A stretch of DNA of 13,622 nt, taken from contig MFQD01000042.1 of assembly GCA_001782975.1 (NCBI GenBank), positions 5,897 through 19,518 of the forward strand, written 5' to 3'. This DNA comes from Candidatus Magasanikbacteria bacterium RIFCSPHIGHO2_02_FULL_50_9b. GTDB taxonomy: Bacteria; Patescibacteriota; Patescibacteriia; Magasanikbacterales; 2-02-FULL-50-9b. The position numbers and the translations under genes are program-made. Shown here piece by piece: positions 1 through 6,330 of the stretch; the stretch's first letter is position 1, and the number at the start of each line of letters is the position of its first letter. The notes under the pieces are model-generated. The model was not told the DNA's origin and searched no databases. It saw nothing but the letters and a program-made list of their open reading frames with translations.

Positions 1-33
1 ATAACAGATCAAGGCTCATTTGTCAAGCTTAGA

Positions 34-61
34 TTGGCTTTGCCCCGCCCAGCGTGATACC
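34..61 (+). promoter_or_regulatory. Weak candidate promoter of the greA-like gene
   Basis: TTGGCT at 34-39, a 16-nt spacer and GATACC at 56-61 lie just before the ATG at 71. The predicted start of transcription would be only a few nucleotides before the ATG, as with other genes here. Both boxes are poor matches to sigma-70 consensus, so this is tentative. Confidence 0.3.
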
Positions 62-70
62 ATTCCATGC

Positions 71-568
71 ATGCAAATCCCCAAGCGAAAACCTCCAACT
101 TTCAGCCATCCGTCGACCGACCCGCTGATCACCGAGGACAAATTTAACGAATTAACGGTACGGTTGCAGCGTCTCAAGACAGAACGACCGCGGCTCGCCG
201 ATGAGGTACACCGTTTGGCGCAAAACGGTGATTTTTCAGAAAATGCCGAGTATCAAATGGCAAAAGGTCGGCTGCGCGGACTTAATGACTCGATTGATCG
301 ACTTGAACAGCAGCTCAATCATGCGGAAATAATTTCAAAACACAGCGTGAACCACGTGCAGATTGGCAGCACGGTCACTGTGCAGTGCCCCGATGGATCA
401 CAAAAAAAATTTCAAATATTGGGATCGCAAGAAACAGACCCAAGTCGAGGAATTATTTCGCATCAGTCGCCGATCGGCGCCCAGTTGCTCCTGAAAAAAA
501 TTGGCGACACGGTGGAATTAAAACGCGCCGCGAGCAATATGTCGTGCTCGATTATCAAAATAGAATGA
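71..568 (+). CDS. greA: GreA/GreB family transcription elongation factor
   Basis: Gre factors enter the RNA polymerase secondary channel and stimulate cleavage of backtracked RNA. The 165-aa product has the family layout: an N-terminal antiparallel coiled coil (about residues 20-90) whose tip carries GDFSENAEY, matching the conserved acidic tip (GDLSENAEY in typical GreA), then a C-terminal FKBP-like domain with an IGSTVTV segment and a TVELKRA-like end. The ATG at 71 was chosen over an upstream TTG at 20 because the upstream 17 residues do not look like Gre and 71 follows a possible -10 box. It still carries about 18 extra, Pro-rich N-terminal residues compared with typical GreA (about 158 aa). 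The 3' end overlaps the convergent uppP end by 14 nt. GreA and GreB are not separable by eye; the family call is firm. Confidence 0.88.
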   Translation: MQIPKRKPPTFSHPSTDPLITEDKFNELTVRLQRLKTERPRLADEVHRLAQNGDFSENAEYQMAKGRLRGLNDSIDRLEQQLNHAEIISKHSVNHVQIGSTVTVQCPDGSQKKFQILGSQETDPSRGIISHQSPIGAQLLLKKIGDTVELKRAASNMSCSIIKIE

Positions 569-1313
569 CGAGAGACGCGACTGCAATGCGGTAGATGCCA
601 AACCACAAAAAAGTACGGCGTGATACAAACGCGATAAAGAGTTTTATCACCGCAAGCGCACTCAAAAACGAACCAACAAATCCAATGGCGAGCAGCTGTA
701 ATTCATGCGGGCCGATAACCGCATCAGTGCGCACCAAATCAAGCGCAGTTGCGCCGAGCATAAGCGGAATTGCAAGCATGAATGAAAATTCGACTGCGCT
801 TGAACGTGAAAGTCCGGACAAAACGCCACCAACGATCGTTGCGCCTGAGCGAGAAACGCCGGGAATTAACGCGAGTGTTTGAAATAAGCCGATAATTGTC
901 GCCTGTTGGTTTGTTGGAATTTGTTTCGCGTCTATTTTTTTGTTGACAACAAAAAGGTCAAAACAAATGAGCGCAATGCCACCAAAAAAAAGCGCGGCCG
1001 CGGTGAACAATGTGTTTCCAAGCAGATATGTTTTGATCAAATCATAAAATAAAATGCCAACAATCGCGCTTGGTACACTCGCAATAATAATTTTTTTTGT
1101 GAGCGAAAAATTTGCTGCAATGCGTCGCGCATACAACACAACGGCGGCGAAAATTGCGCCGAGCTGAATGACAATTTCAAATGTTTTCACAAACTCCGTC
1201 TGTTCAATATTTAAAAATTCAGCGGCAATCACGAGGTGACCAGTTGACGACACCGGAAGAAATTCCGTAACACCTTCAACGAGCGACAAAATCAATGCGT
1301 GCGCGTATGTCAT
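555..1313 (-). CDS. uppP: Undecaprenyl-diphosphatase (UppP/BacA)
   Basis: This integral membrane enzyme dephosphorylates undecaprenyl diphosphate, recycling the lipid carrier for peptidoglycan and surface polysaccharide; overexpression is known to give bacitracin resistance. The 252-aa product shows both signature motifs: EGVTEFLPVSSTGH at about residues 13-26 and PGVSRSGAT at about 151-159, within multiple hydrophobic helices and at near-normal family length. The ATG at 1313 is preferred over the in-frame ATG at 1322 because it gives the typical MTYxxALILxLVEG start and lies 7 nt after a TAGTAT -10 box. It diverges from the YibE/F gene and converges on greA with a 14-nt overlap. Confidence 0.95.
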   Translation of the reverse strand: MTYAHALILSLVEGVTEFLPVSSTGHLVIAAEFLNIEQTEFVKTFEIVIQLGAIFAAVVLYARRIAANFSLTKKIIIASVPSAIVGILFYDLIKTYLLGNTLFTAAALFFGGIALICFDLFVVNKKIDAKQIPTNQQATIIGLFQTLALIPGVSRSGATIVGGVLSGLSRSSAVEFSFMLAIPLMLGATALDLVRTDAVIGPHELQLLAIGFVGSFLSALAVIKLFIAFVSRRTFLWFGIYRIAVASLVILF

Positions 1314-1320
1314 ACCACAC

Positions 1321-1326
1321 ATACTA
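1321..1326 (-). promoter_or_regulatory. -10 box of uppP
   Basis: TAGTAT on the minus strand lies 7 nt before the chosen uppP ATG. A 4/6 -35 match (TAGACC, + coordinates 1344-1349) sits 17 nt further upstream and overlaps the -10 box of the divergent gene. The spacing implies a transcript starting at or within a few nucleotides of the ATG. Confidence 0.5.
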
Positions 1327-1347
1327 GCAGCTTCGTTGGGAGTGGTC

Positions 1348-1353
1348 TATACT
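1348..1353 (+). promoter_or_regulatory. -10 box of the YibE/F gene
   Basis: TATACT lies 8 nt before the ATG at 1362, with no Shine-Dalgarno motif, consistent with a leaderless or near-leaderless mRNA. No convincing -35 is visible. The box overlaps the -35 region of the divergent uppP promoter, so the two promoters probably compete for polymerase. Confidence 0.55.
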
Positions 1354-1361
1354 TGATACCT

Positions 1362-2444
1362 ATGAACAAAGTTATCGTCGGAATTGTGGCTATCATAGCT
1401 TCGCTCGCGCCGCTTGCGGTGGCAGCACAAACACATGCAGACTATCAACCTGATGAATATTATCGAGGCACAGTCACGAACATTATTTCCGAAACCACCA
1501 ACGATGCGTACCGTCAAAAAGTAGAAATCACGTTGCAAAACGGAAACAAAATCACGATTGATCACACCACACAGCCAGAAGAAAAAAGAATTCGAGTAGC
1601 ACCAAACGACCGAGTGATTGTGATAAAAATTCCGTCAGAAACTCCGGGGCAGGAACAATTTTACATCAGCGATTTTTATCGTATGCCGTCAATCGCATGG
1701 TTTGCTGCGGCATTTTTTGTGCTCGTGATTTTGCTCGGGCGCTGGCGAGGACTCACTTCAATTGCCGGACTTGCTGCAACAATTGCTGTTTTGATGGGGG
1801 TAATTATTCCATTGATCATCAAAGGATACCAACCGCTGTTCGTTGTGTTCATTGGCTCACTGCTCATCATCTGCGCGTCCATGTTTTTTGCGCACGGATT
1901 TAAACGCAGTACATCACTTGCGGTTGGCAGCACCGCAATCACACTTGCGTTGGCGTCAGTGATCGCGTTTGTCGCAGTGCACGCGGCGCGATTGTTCGGC
2001 ACCGGAAGCGAAGAAGCGATGTTCGTACAAATTATCGGCGGAGCGCAACTTGATTTGCGCGGCATCTTGTTATGCGGCATTATCATCGGTTCACTCGGCG
2101 TGCTCGATGACATTACGATCGCACAAACTGCCGCGATACACGAATTACATGACGCAAAACCGGGCATGAAATTTCGCGAATTGTTTACGCGCGTCATGCG
2201 CATAGGCCGTGAGCACATAGCATCGCTCGTGAATACGCTCGTGCTTGCATATGCCGGCGCCTCATTCCCACTTTTTTTGTTATTTTATTCCTCTGACGTC
2301 CAGCCGTTGTGGGTTGTTCTCAACAGTCAGCAGGTTTCCGAAGAAATTGTTCGAACGCTCGTTGGCAGTACCGCGCTCGTGCTTGCGGTGCCAATCAGCA
2401 GTGCGATTGCGGCTTATTTTTATACAAAAAAATCAGGCGCTTGA
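1362..2444 (+). CDS. YibE/F family multi-pass membrane protein
   Basis: The product is 360 aa. An N-terminal signal-like hydrophobic segment (residues 1-22, ending AVAA) is followed by a soluble segment of about 80 residues rich in beta-forming sequence (YRGTVTNII, NGNKITI, DRVIVIKI), then 7-8 transmembrane helices. Family signatures visible are GVLDDITIAQTAAIHELH and REHIASLVNTLVLAYAGAS, both typical of YibE/F (PF07907-like) proteins. The molecular function of the family is not established; a transport role is often guessed. The ATG at 1362 was chosen over an upstream ATG at 1299 because it begins the signal segment and follows a TATACT box. The stop codon overlaps the -35 box of the next transcription unit. 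Confidence 0.9.
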   Translation: MNKVIVGIVAIIASLAPLAVAAQTHADYQPDEYYRGTVTNIISETTNDAYRQKVEITLQNGNKITIDHTTQPEEKRIRVAPNDRVIVIKIPSETPGQEQFYISDFYRMPSIAWFAAAFFVLVILLGRWRGLTSIAGLAATIAVLMGVIIPLIIKGYQPLFVVFIGSLLIICASMFFAHGFKRSTSLAVGSTAITLALASVIAFVAVHAARLFGTGSEEAMFVQIIGGAQLDLRGILLCGIIIGSLGVLDDITIAQTAAIHELHDAKPGMKFRELFTRVMRIGREHIASLVNTLVLAYAGASFPLFLLFYSSDVQPLWVVLNSQQVSEEIVRTLVGSTALVLAVPISSAIAAYFYTKKSGA

Positions 2445-2468
2445 CAGATTCGGTGCAAAGAGTAAACT
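2441..2468 (+). promoter_or_regulatory. Sigma-70-like promoter upstream of structured RNA region
   Basis: A perfect -35 box TTGACA (2441-2446) is followed by a 16-nt spacer and TAAACT (2463-2468, 4/6 match to TATAAT). The -35 box overlaps the stop codon of the YibE/F gene. The next start codon is more than 400 nt downstream, so this promoter most likely drives a non-coding RNA or a very long leader. Confidence 0.6.
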
Positions 2469-2473
2469 ATTTT

Positions 2474-2873
2474 TTATCGTCCGCAGAAGCTGAAGTGTAC
2501 AATTTCGAGCCCCTTGGGTGCTCGTAACCCGAGGTTATTGAATAAGCAAGATCGGCGACTCGTTCGGACGATAAGCCCAGTGAAAGCAGGGCGGGATGTA
2601 TGCAAGCGCGCGGCGAAACGCGCGTTCCTTGGCTAGGGATAGGCCGTATGCATGCGATTCTACTGGCGAAAGCCGCCTGATGTTGGACACAGTGTAAGGT
2701 AGCTGGTAACTGTGCCAGTCACCGTACGCTGCAGTACAGTAAGTCCAAAAGTCGTGCCTTCCCTCACGGCGCTCCCACCTTGTTCGTGTGCCCCAAAACG
2801 CACGAGCGTTCAACCGAGAACGGCCGGCAACCGCCGTTTCTAGCCAGATCGGAGAACAACAGGGTGGGTTCTT
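2474..2873 (+). ncRNA. Candidate structured non-coding RNA, class not recognised
   Basis: No credible ORF fits this gap, yet much of it can pair. Helices read directly from the sequence: a 10-bp perfect helix 2474-2483/2565-2574; CGAGC/GCTCG (2506-2510/2520-2524) with CCTTGGGT/ACCCGAGG (2512-2519/2527-2534), which together form an H-type pseudoknot or a switch; CGCGCG/CGCGCG (2607-2612/2619-2624, loop GCGAAA); long-range TGGCTAG/CTAGCCA (2630-2636/2840-2846); TTGGAC/GTCCAA (2683-2688/2743-2748) enclosing GGTAACTG/CAGTCACC (2705-2712/2716-2723, one mismatch); TCGTGTG/CGCACGA (2784-2790/2799-2805); AACGGC/GCCGTT (2819-2824/2833-2838). The 3' limit is set by a 5-bp AGAAC/GTTCT hairpin followed by TTTATATT. 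I found neither the RNase P GAAAGUCC element nor a tmRNA acceptor/T-arm. It could also be a long riboswitch-like leader of the malic enzyme gene. Ends are approximate. Confidence 0.55.
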
Positions 2874-2879
2874 TATATT
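2874..2879 (+). promoter_or_regulatory. -10 box of the malic enzyme gene
   Basis: TATATT lies exactly 7 nt before the ATG at 2887. This matches the close spacing at uppP, the YibE/F gene and the 8808-9527 gene, and would make the malic enzyme mRNA leaderless and independent of the structured RNA upstream. There is no clear -35 box and no Shine-Dalgarno motif. Confidence 0.4.
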
Positions 2880-2886
2880 AAAAAAT

Positions 2887-4050
2887 ATGCCAACAGTTTT
2901 CGAAGAATCTCTCGAGCTCCACGCGCGCCACCACGGCAAAATTAGCGTGATTCCAAAAGTTCCGCTCAATGATCGACATGATTTGTCAGTTGCATACACA
3001 CCCGGCGTTGCGGAGGTGTGCCGCGAAATCGCACGCAATCCAGCGTCAGTCAAAAATTTGACGATCAAAAAAAATACCGTTGCTATTGTGTCTGACGGAT
3101 CTGCAATTTTAGGTCTCGGTAATCTCGGCGCTGCTGCGGCAATTCCGGTGATGGAAGGAAAAGCTGCACTGTTTAAAGAATTTGCGGACATTGATGCGTT
3201 TCCAATTTGTCTGGACACACAAAACCCAGAGGAGATTATCACTGCGGTGCGCCACATCGCGCCAGTGTTTGGTGGAATCAATCTTGAAGACATTGCCGCG
3301 CCAAAATGTTTTGACATCGAACGCCGCTTGCGTGAACAGCTCGACATCCCCGTCGTGCATGATGACCAGCATGGGACTGCAGTGGTCGTGCTCGCCGCAC
3401 TAATCAACGCGTTGCGTTTAAAAAATATGCAACCACACGAGCCGCGCGTCGTGATTAATGGAGCTGGTGCTGCCGGAACAGCAATCGCGGAATTGTTGTT
3501 GGCTTTTGGTGTTCGCACCATCGTCATGTGTGACAGCAAGGGTGTGATTCATAATGGTCGCACGGATTTAAACAACGAAAAAATAGCACTTGCACAGATC
3601 ACAAATGTGGCGTGCCTCGAGGGGCAAGACGCGAGTGGGTGCGTGATTGGTTTGCTTGAACATGCGCTACGCGGGGCAGACGTGTTCATCGGCGTCAGCG
3701 TGGCGAATGCGCTCGACGCGAAATTGATCGCCACGATGAATCCACAGCCAATTATTTTTGCAATGGCAAATCCAGAGCCAGAAATTATGCCTGATGTCGC
3801 ACGCGCTGCCGGCGCGTTCGTCGTCGCAACCGGACGTTCAGATTTTCCAAATCAAATTAATAATGTGCTGGCGTTCCCCGGAATTTTTCGCGGCGCACTC
3901 GACAACGGTGTGCGCGTGGTGACGCAAGAAATGTTTGTTCGCGCGGCAACGGAGCTCGCGGCATGCGTTGAAAACCCAACGCCTGACGAAATAATTCCAT
4001 CAGTTTTTGATAAACGCGTTGTTTCCGTTGTTGCCGCAACGATCAAATAA
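2887..4050 (+). CDS. NAD(P)-dependent malic enzyme (short bacterial form)
   Basis: Malic enzyme oxidatively decarboxylates malate to pyruvate and CO2 with NAD or NADP, in the cytoplasm. The 387-aa product fits the short bacterial type without a phosphotransacetylase domain. Visible motifs are LSVAYTPGVAEVC (catalytic Tyr at 37), SDGSAILGLGNLG (70-81), EGKAALFKEFADIDAFPI (catalytic Lys at 92), NLEDIAAPKCFDIE (metal ligands near 134-135), HDDQHGTA (158-165), a dinucleotide fold NGAGAAGTAI (191-200) and FAMANPEPEI (291-300). The ATG at 2887 gives the family-typical start (FEESLELHxxxxGKI); an in-frame ATG at 2788 lies in the structured RNA region and was rejected. It converges on gltX with a 4-nt gap. 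Cofactor preference cannot be read with confidence. In such genomes it may be one of few links to pyruvate. Confidence 0.95.
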   Translation: MPTVFEESLELHARHHGKISVIPKVPLNDRHDLSVAYTPGVAEVCREIARNPASVKNLTIKKNTVAIVSDGSAILGLGNLGAAAAIPVMEGKAALFKEFADIDAFPICLDTQNPEEIITAVRHIAPVFGGINLEDIAAPKCFDIERRLREQLDIPVVHDDQHGTAVVVLAALINALRLKNMQPHEPRVVINGAGAAGTAIAELLLAFGVRTIVMCDSKGVIHNGRTDLNNEKIALAQITNVACLEGQDASGCVIGLLEHALRGADVFIGVSVANALDAKLIATMNPQPIIFAMANPEPEIMPDVARAAGAFVVATGRSDFPNQINNVLAFPGIFRGALDNGVRVVTQEMFVRAATELAACVENPTPDEIIPSVFDKRVVSVVAATIK

Positions 4051-4054
4051 TTTA

Positions 4055-5698
4055 TCAGAGGTTGTTCAACGCGCGTTCAAGTCGCTCTTTGACTCGCTGT
4101 TCGCCAAGCACCTGCATGAGCTCGAACAAATCGGGTGTGTTCGTGCGACCAGTCAACGCAAGACGCAGCACTGATGCCACATCACCAAGATGACCCTTGA
4201 AGGTTTCTGGTGCGGCCTTAAATGTCTTTGTGTCTGGTGCAAATCCCAATTCAGTTGCCAGTGCGCGAAATTTCGCGAGCCACTCCTCGGCTGAATCAGA
4301 AAAATCTATGAGCACGATTGTTTTTGTAAGAATCTCTGTTGCGGTAGTGGTGTCAATTTTCTCTGGCCGCACAAACACAACTTCGTCCGTCATAAAATAC
4401 GCGATGTGTTCGCGAACATCTGACCATTTTGCAATATCTTTGCGGCGCTTCTCGCCCGTGCGCTCGATTGCAAAAATTTTGATCGCCTCATCGCGATTCG
4501 ACGCGAGCCATGCCGCGAGCTCTGCATCATACTGATTTGCCCATTCGATCACGGCCGCGCAAACTTCGGTCGCGGACATGCGCGACACCACCGCTTTACT
4601 CACGTCAGCGAGCTTCACAAAATCAAACAGAGCGCCGCTCGCATTTGCTTTTTCAAGACGCACGATAAATTCAGTGTGCGGCGTATCTGGGTGTTCGCGG
4701 CGCCAATCTTCAAAATCAGAATTAATGAGGTTGAGCAGATATTCAGTCACTGCCGCAATCGGATACCCCTGTTCAAAATAATATTCAACATTTGCCTCGG
4801 GATCTTTGCGCTTGCTCAATTTACGCTTCGATCCCGCTTCATCGATCTTCACGATCGGCGCCAAATGCGCATACTGTGGCAACTCCCAGCCCATGAGCGT
4901 GAATAGTTCGGTGTGCAATGGCACACTCGGCAGCCATTCGTCGCCGCGAATCACCTGCGTGGTGCGCATCAAATGATCATCCACACAATGCGCCCAATGG
5001 TATGTCGGATAGCCGTCGGATTTGAGCAAAATAGCGTCGTTTTCATTGGCGCTCAAATTGAGATCACCTTTAATGAGATCAGTGAATTTAATTTTTTGCC
5101 CTTCGACGCCGCGCGATTTCAGTCGCACTGCAAATTGCTCACCGCGGCCAAGGCGCTCCTCGACTTCCTCCGAAGTGATGACACGATGTTTTGCCCAGCG
5201 ACCGTAATAACCTGTTTTAATTTTCTGCAATTCTTGCGTTTCGCGAGTTTGATCAAGCTCTTCGGATGTGCAAAAACATGGATAGGCATTGCCATCAGCA
5301 ACTAGTTTTTTAATGAATGTATGATAAATCGGAAGACGCTCGCTTTGGATGTATGGGCCATATGCCCCAGTTTCTGTCATATCAGGATGCACCCCTTCGT
5401 CAACGCGTATTCCAAACTTTCCAAGCCCAGACGCAATAAGACGCACGCCATCCGCAATTTCACGCTGCTTGTCCGTGTCTTCGATACGCAAATAAAATAC
5501 ACCGTCTGATTGGTGCGCCATGCGCTCGGAAATTAACGCTGTGTACACGCCGCCGATGTGGAGAAAGCCGGTTGGGCTTGGGGCATACCGCGTGACAGCA
5601 GCGCCTTTTGGAAGATTGCGATCTGGCGTCTCATCTGGCACGGACTCGATGTCAGGAAATAAAAGATCCGCAATTTTTGTGGATTTGGCGTCTACCAT
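4055..5698 (-). CDS. gltX: Glutamyl-tRNA synthetase
   Basis: A class I aminoacyl-tRNA synthetase of 547 aa that charges tRNA-Glu, or tRNA-Glu and tRNA-Gln if non-discriminating, in the cytoplasm. Visible motifs are RYAPSPTGFLHIGG (37-50, HIGH variant HIGG), the FYLRIEDTDKQR block (68-79), YPTYHWAHCVDDHLM in the catalytic domain (230-244) and KLSKR (293-297, KMSKS equivalent), then the C-terminal helical anticodon-binding domain. A CFC pair (141-143) remains of the usual zinc-binding site, but no further Cys is visible nearby. The N-terminus carries about 35 residues before the catalytic fold, longer than usual. The ATG at 5698 follows a -10-like TAGGAT by 9 nt. It converges on the malic enzyme gene. 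Confidence 0.96.
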   Translation of the reverse strand: MVDAKSTKIADLLFPDIESVPDETPDRNLPKGAAVTRYAPSPTGFLHIGGVYTALISERMAHQSDGVFYLRIEDTDKQREIADGVRLIASGLGKFGIRVDEGVHPDMTETGAYGPYIQSERLPIYHTFIKKLVADGNAYPCFCTSEELDQTRETQELQKIKTGYYGRWAKHRVITSEEVEERLGRGEQFAVRLKSRGVEGQKIKFTDLIKGDLNLSANENDAILLKSDGYPTYHWAHCVDDHLMRTTQVIRGDEWLPSVPLHTELFTLMGWELPQYAHLAPIVKIDEAGSKRKLSKRKDPEANVEYYFEQGYPIAAVTEYLLNLINSDFEDWRREHPDTPHTEFIVRLEKANASGALFDFVKLADVSKAVVSRMSATEVCAAVIEWANQYDAELAAWLASNRDEAIKIFAIERTGEKRRKDIAKWSDVREHIAYFMTDEVVFVRPEKIDTTTATEILTKTIVLIDFSDSAEEWLAKFRALATELGFAPDTKTFKAAPETFKGHLGDVASVLRLALTGRTNTPDLFELMQVLGEQRVKERLERALNNL

Positions 5699-5707
5699 AT
5701 ACGCAAT

Positions 5708-5736
5708 ATCCTAGCATGACAATGCAGAGTAGTCCA
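5708..5736 (-). promoter_or_regulatory. Candidate gltX promoter
   Basis: On the minus strand TGGACT (5731-5736, 4/6 match to TTGACA) is followed by a 17-nt spacer and TAGGAT (5708-5713), 9 nt before the ATG. No Shine-Dalgarno motif is present. The -35 box lies just beside hairpin element copy 1. Confidence 0.45.
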
Positions 5737-5740
5737 TTGA

Positions 5741-5811
5741 AGTTGCATATTCTCGTTTTCTTCCCGCGCGAGGGGCCAGCAACGCGCTTCAGAAAACGAG
5801 AATATACAATT
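5741..5811. repeat. Hairpin repeat element, copy 1 (variable arms, conserved apical stem-loop)
   Basis: Outer arms 5747-5760 (ATATTCTCGTTTTC) and 5792-5805 are perfectly complementary over 14 bp; with one mismatch and one G-T pair the stem extends to 5741/5811. Inside is the conserved core, here reversed relative to copies 2 and 3: GCGCG (5766-5770), a 12-nt loop AGGGGCCAGCAA, CGCGC (5783-5787), flanked by TTCCC and TTCA. It sits upstream of gltX, between that gene's promoter and copy 2. No T-tract follows either arm, so it is not a canonical terminator. Between copies 1 and 2 (5812-5873) I see no gene. Confidence 0.85.
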
Positions 5812-5873
5812 GACGATACACCACCCCGACTACCGATGATCATCAGTGCGGTACTGTGAAATTATCATTATGA

Positions 5874-5940
5874 TCTGTGTGCCGACACTTTCTGAGCGCG
5901 TTGCTGGCCCTCGCGCGGGAAGAAAGTGTCGGCACACAGA
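5874..5940. repeat. Hairpin repeat element, copy 2 (19-bp perfect arms)
   Basis: The arms TCTGTGTGCCGACACTTTC (5874-5892) and its exact complement (5922-5940) form a 19-bp perfect stem unrelated in sequence to the arms of copies 1 and 3 except for the inner TTTC/GAAA. The core is GCGCG (5896-5900), loop TTGCTGGCCCT, CGCGC (5912-5916), GGGAA. The minus-strand stop codon of the 5941-6324 gene directly abuts the arm, so on RNA this would be the 3' hairpin of the sigma operon. There is no U-tract after it. Confidence 0.9.
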
Positions 5941-6324
5941 CTAATGCTGACTTCCAAACCGTCGCATTGCTCTCGGGAAGAAATATACGATGTAAAGTAA
6001 GGCAGCACAATTAATCGCCAGCATTCCAAGCTGACCGACTGGTACGAGCTCAAACAGATCACGCGCAAACTGCCCGAGCCCGACAAAACTCCACTCAATC
6101 CCGTCCCATAATATTGAAAAAATCGTCACAGCCTCGGCATCGAGCAGTTGATTCCAAACACGAATGCCTGACAGCACCAAATTCAAAAGCAACAGCGTTA
6201 CTACAATCAAAAATGGTGTCCGGAATTTCAAAAACACCAGCTGCCGCATAATTCTCCCATGAAGGCCGGATGGAAATTCGATCTCGGACAATTCTTTTAT
6301 TTTTTGACCCAAATCACTAGACAT
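5941..6324 (-). CDS. Two-TM protein in anti-sigma position, function unknown
   Basis: A 127-aa protein encoded 6 nt after the ECF sigma gene, probably in the same operon. A short polar N-terminal segment (1-30, with SEIEFPSGLHGRIMRQL) precedes a hydrophobic helix (about 36-55), an amphipathic aromatic-rich middle (65-95) and a second hydrophobic helix (about 100-117), ending in a basic tail RAMRRFGSQH. The position and the cytosolic-stub-plus-membrane layout suggest a membrane anti-sigma factor (inference). No zinc-binding HxxxCxxC is present; the only Cys is at 106, in the second helix. I do not recognise a named family. The start has no Shine-Dalgarno motif. The stop codon abuts hairpin copy 2. 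Confidence 0.75.
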   Translation of the reverse strand: MSSDLGQKIKELSEIEFPSGLHGRIMRQLVFLKFRTPFLIVVTLLLLNLVLSGIRVWNQLLDAEAVTIFSILWDGIEWSFVGLGQFARDLFELVPVGQLGMLAINCAALLYIVYFFPRAMRRFGSQH

Positions 6325-6330
6325 AAGAAA

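Noticed and set aside
555..568. 14-nt overlap of greA and uppP ends as a special regulatory feature
   Set aside because: Convergent genes with short 3' overlaps are common in compact genomes; nothing further was seen.
2474..2873. Region as RNase P RNA or tmRNA
   Set aside because: The length would suit, and a GGUAAC loop, a GUUCAACC string and a 5' pseudoknot are suggestive. However, the conserved GAAAGUCC/CCGGCUU pair of RNase P and the acceptor/T-arm plus tag end of tmRNA are not seen on either strand.
2788..2886. 33-residue N-terminal extension of malic enzyme
   Set aside because: The extension lies in the pairing RNA region and has no family similarity; the ATG at 2887 gives the usual N-terminus and follows a -10-like box.
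2535..3539. Long minus-strand ORF (334 codons)
   Set aside because: It overlaps the structured RNA and the malic enzyme gene, has low-complexity Ser/Ala/Arg composition typical of a shadow frame, and resembles no family.
5652..5859. Short ORFs across hairpin copy 1 (PREGPATR peptides)
   Set aside because: They consist of the repeat and flanking non-coding DNA, with no start signal or family similarity. The shared peptide reflects the repeat, not a protein.
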